In this document: positions 57,558 to 64,000 of the stretch, one piece after another
Position numbering within the stretch: position 1 is the first letter of the stretch
How the letters are laid out: the number at the start of each line of letters is the position of its first letter
From: Plantibacter sp. Leaf314
Lineage (GTDB): Bacteria; Actinomycetota; Actinomycetes; Actinomycetales; Microbacteriaceae
Assembly: GCF_001423185.1 (NCBI RefSeq)
Contig: NZ_LMOB01000003.1
Location: 124,001 to 188,000 of the forward strand
Reading direction: 5' to 3'
DNA: 64,000 bases
Position numbers and translations under genes: made by a program
Notes under the pieces: generated by a model
Told to the model about the DNA's origin: nothing
The model's database searches: none
What the model saw: the letters and a program-made list of their open reading frames with translations, nothing else

Positions 57558-58535
57558 TCAGCCGATCAGGGCGTGCGTCCGTCGCAGCCGGTCGAGCCAC
57601 CAGGCGGTGCGTTCCGGCGACGCGGTGAAGTGGTCGAGGAGGTCGACGTCGACCTCCACGCGTCGCACCGCGATGCCACCGTCCACCGGGTCCAGCGCGC
57701 TGGTGGTCACATCGCCGCCGAGCAGCGCGGTCGTCCCGAGCCCGCAGTCGTAGTCGAGTTCGGGCAGTGCTGCTGCAAGGTGGGCTCCCATCGAGATCCC
57801 GACCGAGGTGTCGAGCGCGCTGGACACCACGATCGGCAGTCCTGCCTCCCCGGCGATGCGCAGTGCCGCGTGGACGCCGCCGAGTGGCTGCGCCTTGACG
57901 ACCAGCAGGTCGGCGGCTCCGGCACGAGCGACGGCCAAGGGGTCCTCCGCCTTCCGGACGCTCTCGTCGGCCGCGATGGGGACGTCCAGGGAGGAGACGC
58001 GCTCACGGATCTCGGCGAGCTCGGCGACGGTCGCGCACGGCTGTTCGACGTACTCGAGGTCGAACGGTTCGAGGGCACGGATCGCGTGCTCGGCCTCGTC
58101 GACGTTCCAGTTCGTGTTGGCGTCCACTCGCAGCCGGCCCTCCGGTCCGATGGCCTTCCGGACGGCGGCGACGCGGGCGACGTCGTCGGCGAGGACCTGG
58201 CCGCGTTCGGCCACCTTCACCTTCGCGGTCCGGCAACCGGGGAAGCGGGACAGGATCGCCGCGACGTCGTCCGCGCCGACGGCGGGGACGGTGGCGTTGA
58301 CGCGGATGCGGTCCCGGTTGAGCGGCGGGGACGCCGACCAGCCGAAGTCGATGGCGGCTCGAAGCCAGGCGGTGGCCTCGTCGTCGTCGTACTCGACGAA
58401 GGGGGAGAACTCCGTCCATCCCTCCGGCCCGCGGAACAGGACGGCTTCGCGGGTGTCGATGCCGCGGAAGCGGACGCGCAGCGGGATCGAGACCACGCGG
58501 GCTGTGGCGAGGACATCGTCGATGGTGGCGAGCAT
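57558..58535 (-). CDS. menC: o-Succinylbenzoate synthase MenC
   Basis: Enolase-superfamily dehydratase of menaquinone synthesis, 325 residues. Catalytic Lys in AKVKVAERG, metal ligands Asp in LRVDANTNW, Glu in LEYVEQPC and Asp in IAADESVRK, and the second Lys in LLVVKAQPLGG. The start at 58535 has CAGGAT six bases upstream; the longer open frame is unsupported. menB and menE lie nearby on the other strand. Confidence 0.93.
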   Translation of the reverse strand: MLATIDDVLATARVVSIPLRVRFRGIDTREAVLFRGPEGWTEFSPFVEYDDDEATAWLRAAIDFGWSASPPLNRDRIRVNATVPAVGADDVAAILSRFPGCRTAKVKVAERGQVLADDVARVAAVRKAIGPEGRLRVDANTNWNVDEAEHAIRALEPFDLEYVEQPCATVAELAEIRERVSSLDVPIAADESVRKAEDPLAVARAGAADLLVVKAQPLGGVHAALRIAGEAGLPIVVSSALDTSVGISMGAHLAAALPELDYDCGLGTTALLGGDVTTSALDPVDGGIAVRRVEVDVDLLDHFTASPERTAWWLDRLRRTHALIG

Positions 58536-58541
58536 GCCCCT

Positions 58542-58547
58542 ATCCTG
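58542..58547 (-). promoter_or_regulatory. -10 element of leaderless menC transcript
   Basis: CAGGAT on the minus strand, six bases before the ATG at 58535. Confidence 0.4.
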
Positions 58548-58593
58548 CACCCTCCGATGCGCGGCCCCTCGGGGAGCCGGTGGACGGTCGTGA

Positions 58594-58599
58594 CACAAT
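58594..58599 (+). promoter_or_regulatory. -10-like element of the hypothetical membrane protein gene
   Basis: CACAAT, seven bases before the GTG at 58607; close to the leaderless pattern. Confidence 0.35.
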
Positions 58600-58606
58600 C
58601 GGACGC

Positions 58607-60094
58607 GTGCCGCTGTTCTCCCGACGCAAGCCGACGCCCGGTGGTGGCCGTGGTGTGCCCGCGGACGAGCCGGGGACGTTCAGCGTGCCGGAGCCGATCT
58701 TCGAATCCGTCGCCGAGTCCGAGCCCGTCGAGCTGCCCGACGGCCCGGTCGAGGCCGCCGCCGAGGCGTCCGGGCCACGCGACCCGAACGCCCCGCCGGT
58801 CCCCGGGGGATCGCCGACCGCGCCGCTGACGAGCCCGCCCGCCGTCGAGCCGGGATCCGCGTCCGAACCGACGGCGGAGGATCTCGAGGCGGCGACCGCC
58901 CGCTTCCGCCGCCCGGGTTCGCGCGGACGGCAGAAACGAGCGAGCCCATCGGCTCGCCGCGCTCGAAGGGCCGCGCGATCGGACGCTGCCCGGTCGAAGG
59001 CCGCGCGCCCGAAGACGCCCGTCGTGGTCTCGGACGCCGTCGATCCCGAATCGGAGGCTCCGGCCCGCCGTGACGCGGCCGCGCCGGGCGCGAGCACATC
59101 CCAGCCGGCGCGGCCGGGCGGCTCGGCCTTCTCCCCAGCGATGTTGCTCCTGGCGGTCGTCGCCGTGACCCTCCTCGCCGCCCTGCTCGCCGTCGTGTAC
59201 CGACCGGGCGAGGGCGCCTGGGCGGTCGTCACGGCGCTCGTCGTCGTCGGGCTCGTCCAGCTCGTGCTGGTGGTCGCGAGCATCGTCGTGATCCGACGGA
59301 GGGCACGCCGCGCGGGCGTCGTGGCGCTCGTGCTGCTCCTCGTCGTCAACCCGGTCACGGCGATGACCGTCGGCGGCCTCGTGTTCGACCGGTCGGGCGG
59401 CCAGTCCGCTGCCGGCGGCGCGCGCGAGGAGGACCACGACCCCATCTGGGACACCTATCCCGGCTCCGCCTACGTGGACGCCAAGGAGACCCTTGACGGA
59501 CCGAGCTACGAGGCGTTCGTCGACCGCTCCGAGACGGTCCTCTCCGACATCCGGACCGCCCTCACCGCCGAGTTCGGCTTCGAGTGGGTGGAGCGACAGC
59601 CGGCCGAGAGTGAGCTCGACCACAACGGCTACGGCGGCGACTCGATGCTCTACGAGTACACGGCACCGGTGTGGCAGACGACCACGACCGTCCGCACCTT
59701 CGACGAGAAGTCGCGGGTCGTCGAGATCATCCGCGGGGTCCTGTTGCGCTCGGGCATCGCGAACCTGGACCTGCAGAACGCGCCGTCGTCGTGGCGCGAA
59801 CCCGGCGAACTCACGGAGCAGTACGGCGGCGAGACGCTCGACACCCAGGCGCTCTGGGACCTCCACACCTACGGCGCCATCACGAGCGCGGGGAGCTTCG
59901 GCGCGAGCATCGTCGACCTCACCCTCGACCGCGCGGGGACCGTCGCGAAGGACCGCCAGTTCGACGTCACCGCGGGCATGGCGCTGGAGGGCATCGAGTT
60001 GCACCTCGACTCCTACGCGCTCCTCAAGGAGGCCGACCGTGCGGACTACCTCGCGGCCCTCGAACCCTACGCGGACCTCGACAAGCCGAAGTAG
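58607..60094 (+). CDS. Hypothetical membrane protein, 495 residues
   Basis: Unrecognised protein of three parts. Residues 1-170 are a disordered Pro/Ala/Arg-rich cytoplasmic region. Residues 175-262 hold three membrane spans (MLLLAVVAVTLLAALLAVVY, VVTALVVVGLVQLVLVVASI, VVALVLLLVVNPVTAMTVGG). Residues 280-495 form an extracytoplasmic alpha/beta domain with DYPGSAYVDAKETL-like start and many aromatic/acidic residues. The GTG at 58607 begins MPLFSRRK, a natural N-terminus. It lies between menC and menB, but no enzymatic motif is seen, so a link to quinone metabolism is only positional. Confidence 0.75.
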   Translation: MPLFSRRKPTPGGGRGVPADEPGTFSVPEPIFESVAESEPVELPDGPVEAAAEASGPRDPNAPPVPGGSPTAPLTSPPAVEPGSASEPTAEDLEAATARFRRPGSRGRQKRASPSARRARRAARSDAARSKAARPKTPVVVSDAVDPESEAPARRDAAAPGASTSQPARPGGSAFSPAMLLLAVVAVTLLAALLAVVYRPGEGAWAVVTALVVVGLVQLVLVVASIVVIRRRARRAGVVALVLLLVVNPVTAMTVGGLVFDRSGGQSAAGGAREEDHDPIWDTYPGSAYVDAKETLDGPSYEAFVDRSETVLSDIRTALTAEFGFEWVERQPAESELDHNGYGGDSMLYEYTAPVWQTTTTVRTFDEKSRVVEIIRGVLLRSGIANLDLQNAPSSWREPGELTEQYGGETLDTQALWDLHTYGAITSAGSFGASIVDLTLDRAGTVAKDRQFDVTAGMALEGIELHLDSYALLKEADRADYLAALEPYADLDKPK

Positions 60095-60098
60095 TGCC

Positions 60099-60104
60099 TA
60101 GGCT
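60099..60104 (+). promoter_or_regulatory. -10 element of leaderless menB transcript
   Basis: TAGGCT, six bases before the ATG at 60111 and just after the preceding stop. Confidence 0.55.
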
Positions 60105-60110
60105 GGACGC

Positions 60111-61037
60111 ATGAGCGATCGTGTGTCCGAACTGTTCGACCCGGAGATCTGGGACGTCGTGCCGGGGTTCGAGGACCTCACCGATCTGACGTACCACGTC
60201 GCGCGCGAGGGCGGCTTCGTCCGCATCGCCTTCGACCGTCCCGAGGTGCGCAACGCCTTCCGCCCGCACACCGTCGACGAGTTGTACCGCGCGCTCGACC
60301 ACGCGCGGCAGAGCCCGACGGTCGGGGTCGTGCTGCTCACCGGCAACGGGCCGAGCGCGAAGGACGGCGGCTGGGCGTTCTGCTCGGGCGGCGACCAGCG
60401 CATCCGCGGTCGCGACGGCTACCGCTACGCGAGCGACGACGCCGCCGACGACGAGACGGCGAGCGGGATCGACGCCGCACGCAACGGCCGACTCCACATC
60501 CTCGAGGTGCAGCGACTCATCCGGTTCATGCCGAAGGTCGTCATCAACCTCGTGCCCGGCTGGTCGGCGGGAGGCGGACACTCGCTCGGCGTCGTGTGCG
60601 ACCTGTCGATCGCGAGTCGTGAGCACGCACGCTTCAAGCAGACCGACGCCGACGTCGGCTCCTTCGACGCCGGATACGGCAGTGCCTACTTCGCCCGCCA
60701 GGTCGGACAGAAGTTCGCCCGCGAGGTGTTCTTCCTCGCGCAGGAGTACGACGCGGAGCGCGCGCTGCAGGCCGGCGCGATCAACGCCGTGGTCCCGCAC
60801 GCCGAGCTCGAGCAGACGGGTGTCGCCTGGGCGCGGACCATCCTCGGCAAGTCGCCGACAGCGATCCGCATGCTGAAGTTCGCGTTCAACGCCGTCGACG
60901 ACGGCCTCGTGGGCCAGCAGGTCTTCGCCGGGGAGGCCACCCGGCTCGCCTACGGCACCGATGAGGCGGTGGAGGGTCGGGACGCGTTCCTGGAGAAGCG
61001 CAGCCCCGACTGGGCGCCCTTCCCCTGGCAGTTCTGA
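60111..61037 (+). CDS. menB: 1,4-dihydroxy-2-naphthoyl-CoA synthase MenB
   Basis: Crotonase-fold ring-closing enzyme of menaquinone synthesis, 308 residues. Marks: VRIAFDRPEVRNAFRPHTVD, the oxyanion region FCSGGDQRIRGRDGYRYA, VVINLVPGWSAGGGHSLGVV, and the catalytic Asp/Tyr segment VGSFDAGYGSAYFARQVGQK. The ending KRSPDWAPFPWQF is diagnostic of MenB. Appears leaderless. menE follows 39 bp later with its own -10 element. Confidence 0.96.
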   Translation: MSDRVSELFDPEIWDVVPGFEDLTDLTYHVAREGGFVRIAFDRPEVRNAFRPHTVDELYRALDHARQSPTVGVVLLTGNGPSAKDGGWAFCSGGDQRIRGRDGYRYASDDAADDETASGIDAARNGRLHILEVQRLIRFMPKVVINLVPGWSAGGGHSLGVVCDLSIASREHARFKQTDADVGSFDAGYGSAYFARQVGQKFAREVFFLAQEYDAERALQAGAINAVVPHAELEQTGVAWARTILGKSPTAIRMLKFAFNAVDDGLVGQQVFAGEATRLAYGTDEAVEGRDAFLEKRSPDWAPFPWQF

Positions 61038-61064
61038 GGCGGTCGTGCGGCGCGGCACCCGGCG

Positions 61065-61070
61065 TACGCT
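61065..61070 (+). promoter_or_regulatory. -10 element of leaderless menE transcript
   Basis: TACGCT, six bases before the ATG at 61077; a weak GAGGGG is also present. Confidence 0.5.
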
Positions 61071-61076
61071 GAGGGG

Positions 61077-62252
61077 ATGACCCGTCCGCTGCATCCCGTC
61101 GAGGCGACCGCGTCGGCGATCTCCTCGGCGCTCGAGGCGGCGCTCGACGGATCCGGACCGGCAGTCCTGCCGGTGCAGACCGGGGTCGTCGCGCCGCCGC
61201 CCACCGCCGCGCCGGTCTCGGTCGACGACCGGGTCGCGCTCGTCATCGAGACCTCGGGCTCGACCGGTGTCCCGAAGCGGGTGGCGCTCACGGCGGACGC
61301 CCTGCTGGCGAGCGCGAACGGCTCCGCGACGGTGCTCGGCGGGACCGACGCCGATGGACGGTCCTCCCAGTGGATCCTCGCGCTGCCGGTGCACTACATC
61401 GCGGGCGTGAACGTGCTGCTCCGGTCCATCGTCGCCGGAACCACGCCGATCGAGCTGCCGGCCGGATCGTTCGACCCCCACGTGTTCTCGCGACACGTCG
61501 AGGCGATCTCAGCCGACGCCGGCTTCGCCGCGCTCGTCCCGGCACAGCTGCGGCTCCTCGTCGAGGCGGCGGAGCAGAGCGCCTCGATGCGCGACACCCT
61601 CCGTGGCCTCGCCGGGCTCCTCGTCGGCGGCCAGGCCACTCCGCGACCGCTGCTCGAGCGGTCGGCGTCGCTCGGCCTGCGCGTCGTGCGGAGCTACGGC
61701 TCCAGCGAGACCGCCGGCGGCTGCCTCTACGACGGGGTGCCGTTCCCCGGCGTCGAGGCGCGCCTGTCGAACGGCGAACTCCTCCTCGCCGGGCCGGTGC
61801 TCGCAGAGGGATACCTCGACGAGCCCGGCCGCACGGCCGCCGCGTTCCCACACGAGGGCGGGCGCCGGTGGTACCGCACCGGGGACACGGCCGAACTGGC
61901 GGACGGCGTCGTGCGGGTGACCGGTCGCGCGGACAACGTCATCATCAGCGGCGGCGTCAACATCTCCCTCGACCGCGTGCAGGCGGCCGTGCGGTCGTTG
62001 CCCGGCCTCGCTGAGGCGGTCGTCGTCGGCATCCCCGACGAGCGGTTCGGTCAGGCCTCGGTGATCGTCGCCGAGCGCGACCCCGCTGTCGAGGGGCGGG
62101 CGGACGACGCGCTCCTCGAGACGGCCAGGAGCACGGTGGCCGAGGCGCTCGGACGCCCGGCGCGCCCCGCGCGGCTCGTGCGCGTGGACGAGCTGCCGCT
62201 CCTGGCGAGCGGCAAACCTGACCTGGTCTCGCTCCGCACACAGCTCGACTGA
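61077..62252 (+). CDS. menE: o-Succinylbenzoate--CoA ligase MenE
   Basis: Adenylate-forming ligase activating o-succinylbenzoate, 391 residues, a compact actinobacterial version with a short N-terminal domain. AMP-binding loop ETSGSTGVPKRVAL, VRSYGSSETAGGCLYDGVPF, the hinge TGRADNVIISGGVNISLDRV and the catalytic C-terminal Lys in ASGKPDLVSL. Together with menC and menB it makes the middle of the menaquinone pathway; menD, menA and menF are not in the window. Confidence 0.94.
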   Translation: MTRPLHPVEATASAISSALEAALDGSGPAVLPVQTGVVAPPPTAAPVSVDDRVALVIETSGSTGVPKRVALTADALLASANGSATVLGGTDADGRSSQWILALPVHYIAGVNVLLRSIVAGTTPIELPAGSFDPHVFSRHVEAISADAGFAALVPAQLRLLVEAAEQSASMRDTLRGLAGLLVGGQATPRPLLERSASLGLRVVRSYGSSETAGGCLYDGVPFPGVEARLSNGELLLAGPVLAEGYLDEPGRTAAAFPHEGGRRWYRTGDTAELADGVVRVTGRADNVIISGGVNISLDRVQAAVRSLPGLAEAVVVGIPDERFGQASVIVAERDPAVEGRADDALLETARSTVAEALGRPARPARLVRVDELPLLASGKPDLVSLRTQLD

Positions 62253-62295
62253 GAGCGCTCCCCTGATCGCTCCCCGCCGCGCCGTGGCGACGGTT

Positions 62296-62312
62296 TGCGA
62301 GTGGTTCTCGCA
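62296..62312 (+). terminator. Possible terminator after menE
   Basis: TGCGAG-tggtt-CTCGCA hairpin 43 bp after the menE stop; no T run. Confidence 0.4.
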
Positions 62313-62369
62313 TACGGCAAGCTCTCCCATGCGCGTCGACGAGCGGCCGCAGCCGGGGGACGACGACAG

Positions 62370-64000
62370 GTGACATCGACGAGCGACACGGGCGCCACGC
62401 CCACCAGACCGACGGCGGCGTTTCGCGTCGACATCCAGGGCATGCGGGCCCTCGCGGTGACCGCCGTAGTGCTCGCACACGCGACCGGATGGCCGGCCGG
62501 TGGGTTCATCGGTGTCGACGTCTTCTTCGTGATCTCCGGGTTCCTGATCACCGGCCTGCTGCTCCGTGAGCACGAGCGGTCCGGGCGCATCTCGCTGCCG
62601 GCCTTCTTCGGTCGGCGCATCAAACGGATCCTGCCGGCAGCGCTCGTGGTCCTCGCCGCGACCGCCGCCCTGGCGTCGTGGCTGTTCAACACGCCCCGGG
62701 CGATGTCGACCTGGTGGGACGCGGTGTCGGCCGCCCTGCTCGTGTCCAACTGGCGGTTCGAGGCGTCGGGGACCGACTACTTCCACGCCACGGACGCGGC
62801 GTCACCGCTGCAGCACTTCTGGTCGCTCTCCATCGAGGAGCAGTTCTACCTCGTCTGGCCGCTGCTCCTCCTCATCCTCCTGGCCTTCGCGGCCAAGGGC
62901 GCCCGGCCGGAGCTCCGCTCGCGCCTCGTCGTCGGGATCGTCCTCGTCCTGATCGTCTCGGCGTCGTTCGCCTTCGCCGTCTGGCAGTCCGCGGCGGCAC
63001 CGCAGGCCGCCTACTTCGCGACCGGTGCCCGCGTCTGGGAGCTCGCGGCGGGCGCGCTCCTGGCGGTCTGCGCCCCGCTGCTCGCGCGCATCCCGATGGC
63101 GGTCCGCGTCATCGCCGGGTGGGCCGGGCTCGCGGGCGTCGTCGCGTCCGCCTTGCTGATCACCGGGTCGATCGGCTTCCCCGGGCCCTGGGCGCTCGCC
63201 CCCGTCGCGTCGGCGCTGCTGCTGATCGCCGCCGGGACCGGAGCCGGGCCGGCCTACTCCCGATGGATGTTCCCCCTCGCCAACCCGCTGAGCCGCGGTC
63301 TCGGGGCCATCTCGTACTCCGTCTACCTCTGGCACCTGCCGATCCTCGTGTTCGTCCCGATGCTCGTGCCCGGCACCGCCCTGAGCACGGTCCCCGGGAT
63401 GCTCGCGCTCATCGGCTGCATCTCTGTCCTGTCCTTCCTGCTCGTGGAGCAGCCCTTGCATCGGATGCCGCTCGTCGGCACGTTCCGTGGCGACGCCGAG
63501 CGGCGAGCGGCCGCCTGGACCGCGTGGCGGGACCGGTTCGGTCAGCAGTTCCTGTACTCGGCCGTCGGTCTGGTGATCGTCGCCGGACTGGCCGTCATCG
63601 TGCTCGGGCCCGCACTGCGCATGCCGGTCGCCGCCGGAGGGCCGGCGGCCGTGGCTGCACCGGTGGGGGATCCGTTGCAGAGCATCGCGGGGGAGCTGCA
63701 GCTCGCGACCGAGGCGACGAGCTGGCCGGACGACCTGTCACCGAGCCTCGACGACGCGATCAGCGCGACCTCGAGCACGAATCCGGCGCGGGCGTGCTTC
63801 GACATCGGCGCGACGCCCGACGCGGGGTCCTGCACCTGGGGCGACGCCGGTGCCCCGAAGCACGTGTACCTCGTCGGTGACTCGACGGCGCTCGCCTACG
63901 CGCCGGCGTTCCGAGCCATCGCGGACCAGAGCGGTGGAGCGTTGCGGATCACCACGATGGGGTTGTACGGGTGCCGGTTCACGCAGGACCTCGTCCAGAA
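62370..64000 (+). CDS. OafA/YrhL-type acyltransferase with SGNH domain, cut by the right window edge
   Basis: Membrane acyltransferase, at least 543 residues, running off the window. The acyltransferase-3 domain opens with FRVDIQGMRALAVTAVVLAH and VFFVISGFLITGLLLREH; RIKRILPAALVVL and FWSLSIEEQFYLVWPLLLL are also diagnostic; about ten spans reach to residue 405. The C-terminal extracytoplasmic part begins an SGNH domain with VYLVGDSTALAYAPAF. Such proteins O-acetylate peptidoglycan, teichoic acid or exopolysaccharide. GTG at 62370 is chosen; GGGGGA lies about nine bases upstream. No glycan biosynthesis gene is visible before it. Confidence 0.9.
   Translation, partial: MTSTSDTGATPTRPTAAFRVDIQGMRALAVTAVVLAHATGWPAGGFIGVDVFFVISGFLITGLLLREHERSGRISLPAFFGRRIKRILPAALVVLAATAALASWLFNTPRAMSTWWDAVSAALLVSNWRFEASGTDYFHATDAASPLQHFWSLSIEEQFYLVWPLLLLILLAFAAKGARPELRSRLVVGIVLVLIVSASFAFAVWQSAAAPQAAYFATGARVWELAAGALLAVCAPLLARIPMAVRVIAGWAGLAGVVASALLITGSIGFPGPWALAPVASALLLIAAGTGAGPAYSRWMFPLANPLSRGLGAISYSVYLWHLPILVFVPMLVPGTALSTVPGMLALIGCISVLSFLLVEQPLHRMPLVGTFRGDAERRAAAWTAWRDRFGQQFLYSAVGLVIVAGLAVIVLGPALRMPVAAGGPAAVAAPVGDPLQSIAGELQLATEATSWPDDLSPSLDDAISATSSTNPARACFDIGATPDAGSCTWGDAGAPKHVYLVGDSTALAYAPAFRAIADQSGGALRITTMGLYGCRFTQDLVQ

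Noticed and set aside
1..64000. Mobile elements, prophage genes, CRISPR arrays, rRNA
   Set aside because: No transposase, integrase, phage structural gene, cas gene, repeat-spacer array or rRNA sequence was recognised on either strand.

Overview
The window is GC-rich double-stranded bacterial DNA, densely packed with genes on both strands. It has frequent ATGA/GTGA/TGATG start-stop overlaps and many GTG and some TTG starts. The gene content points to an actinobacterium, most likely of the family Microbacteriaceae (inference). The indicators are a bldC-type regulator beside the tiny ribosomal protein bS22, a MarP-like membrane serine protease, an actinobacterial ResB/CcsB cytochrome c system, menaquinone genes, a single-chain archaeal-type aspartyl-tRNA synthetase, an LPxTG surface protein, and many apparently leaderless genes. 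No rRNA, tRNA, CRISPR array, transposase, integrase or phage gene was seen.

Layout. 1-2.9 kb: MOSC protein, msrA, small hypotheticals, LON-domain protein. 3.0-11.5 kb: a self-contained carbohydrate-catabolic island. A rightward operon (sugar isomerase/epimerase, hydroxyacyl-CoA-dehydrogenase-like enzyme, SDR, 36-residue membrane protein, MFS importer) converges on a leftward operon (fused DhaK-DhaL kinase, RpiB-like isomerase, triose-phosphate-isomerase-like enzyme, GntR/FCD regulator). Both outer promoters carry the same palindrome TCCTATAGGA. 11.7-17.3 kb: GNAT enzyme, OmpR-type two-component pair, EamA exporter with its GntR regulator, DUF4190 protein. 17.5-22.5 kb: frameshifted LPxTG surface protein, DedA/CDP-alcohol phosphotransferase fusion, HAD phosphatase, DUF1622 protein. 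22.5-26.1 kb: TPP riboswitch with thiM-thiE-thiD/tenA, then ppnP. 26.1-30.6 kb: DevC/MacB-like ABC exporter with lipoprotein, divergent from a LuxR-type two-component pair. 30.6-34.1 kb: DNA repair cluster (photolyase, Ogt, Ada/AlkA fusion). 34.2-39.0 kb: MarR, Asp23-like envelope-stress operon led by an ECF sigma factor, AI-2E family and DMT membrane proteins. 39-43.6 kb: orphan winged-helix regulator, upp, tadA, MarP-like protease, proC. 43.6-50.8 kb: TetR/GNAT pairs, Ktr/Trk potassium uptake, ArsR, bldC, bS22, small redox proteins, PrmC-like methyltransferase. 50.9-62.3 kb: aspS with a flavodoxin, then phosphatase-resA-ccdA-resB-ccsB (cytochrome c assembly) and menC/menB/menE (menaquinone). 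62.4 kb to the end: a partial OafA-type acyltransferase.

How the parts fit. The catabolic island looks like a route delivering a four-carbon ketose phosphate into the pentose phosphate pathway as erythrose 4-phosphate, with the local GntR protein as the likely common repressor. The thiamine operon is a salvage set under riboswitch control. The ccs and men genes together build and supply the respiratory chain. Three patterns cut across regions. About seventeen genes carry an xAxxxT hexamer ending exactly six bases before the start codon, the signature of leaderless transcripts. A dispersed imperfect repeat (core CCTTCGACAGGCTCAGGGAC) sits at gene ends at seven places. Perfect GC-rich hairpins serve as the usual terminators.
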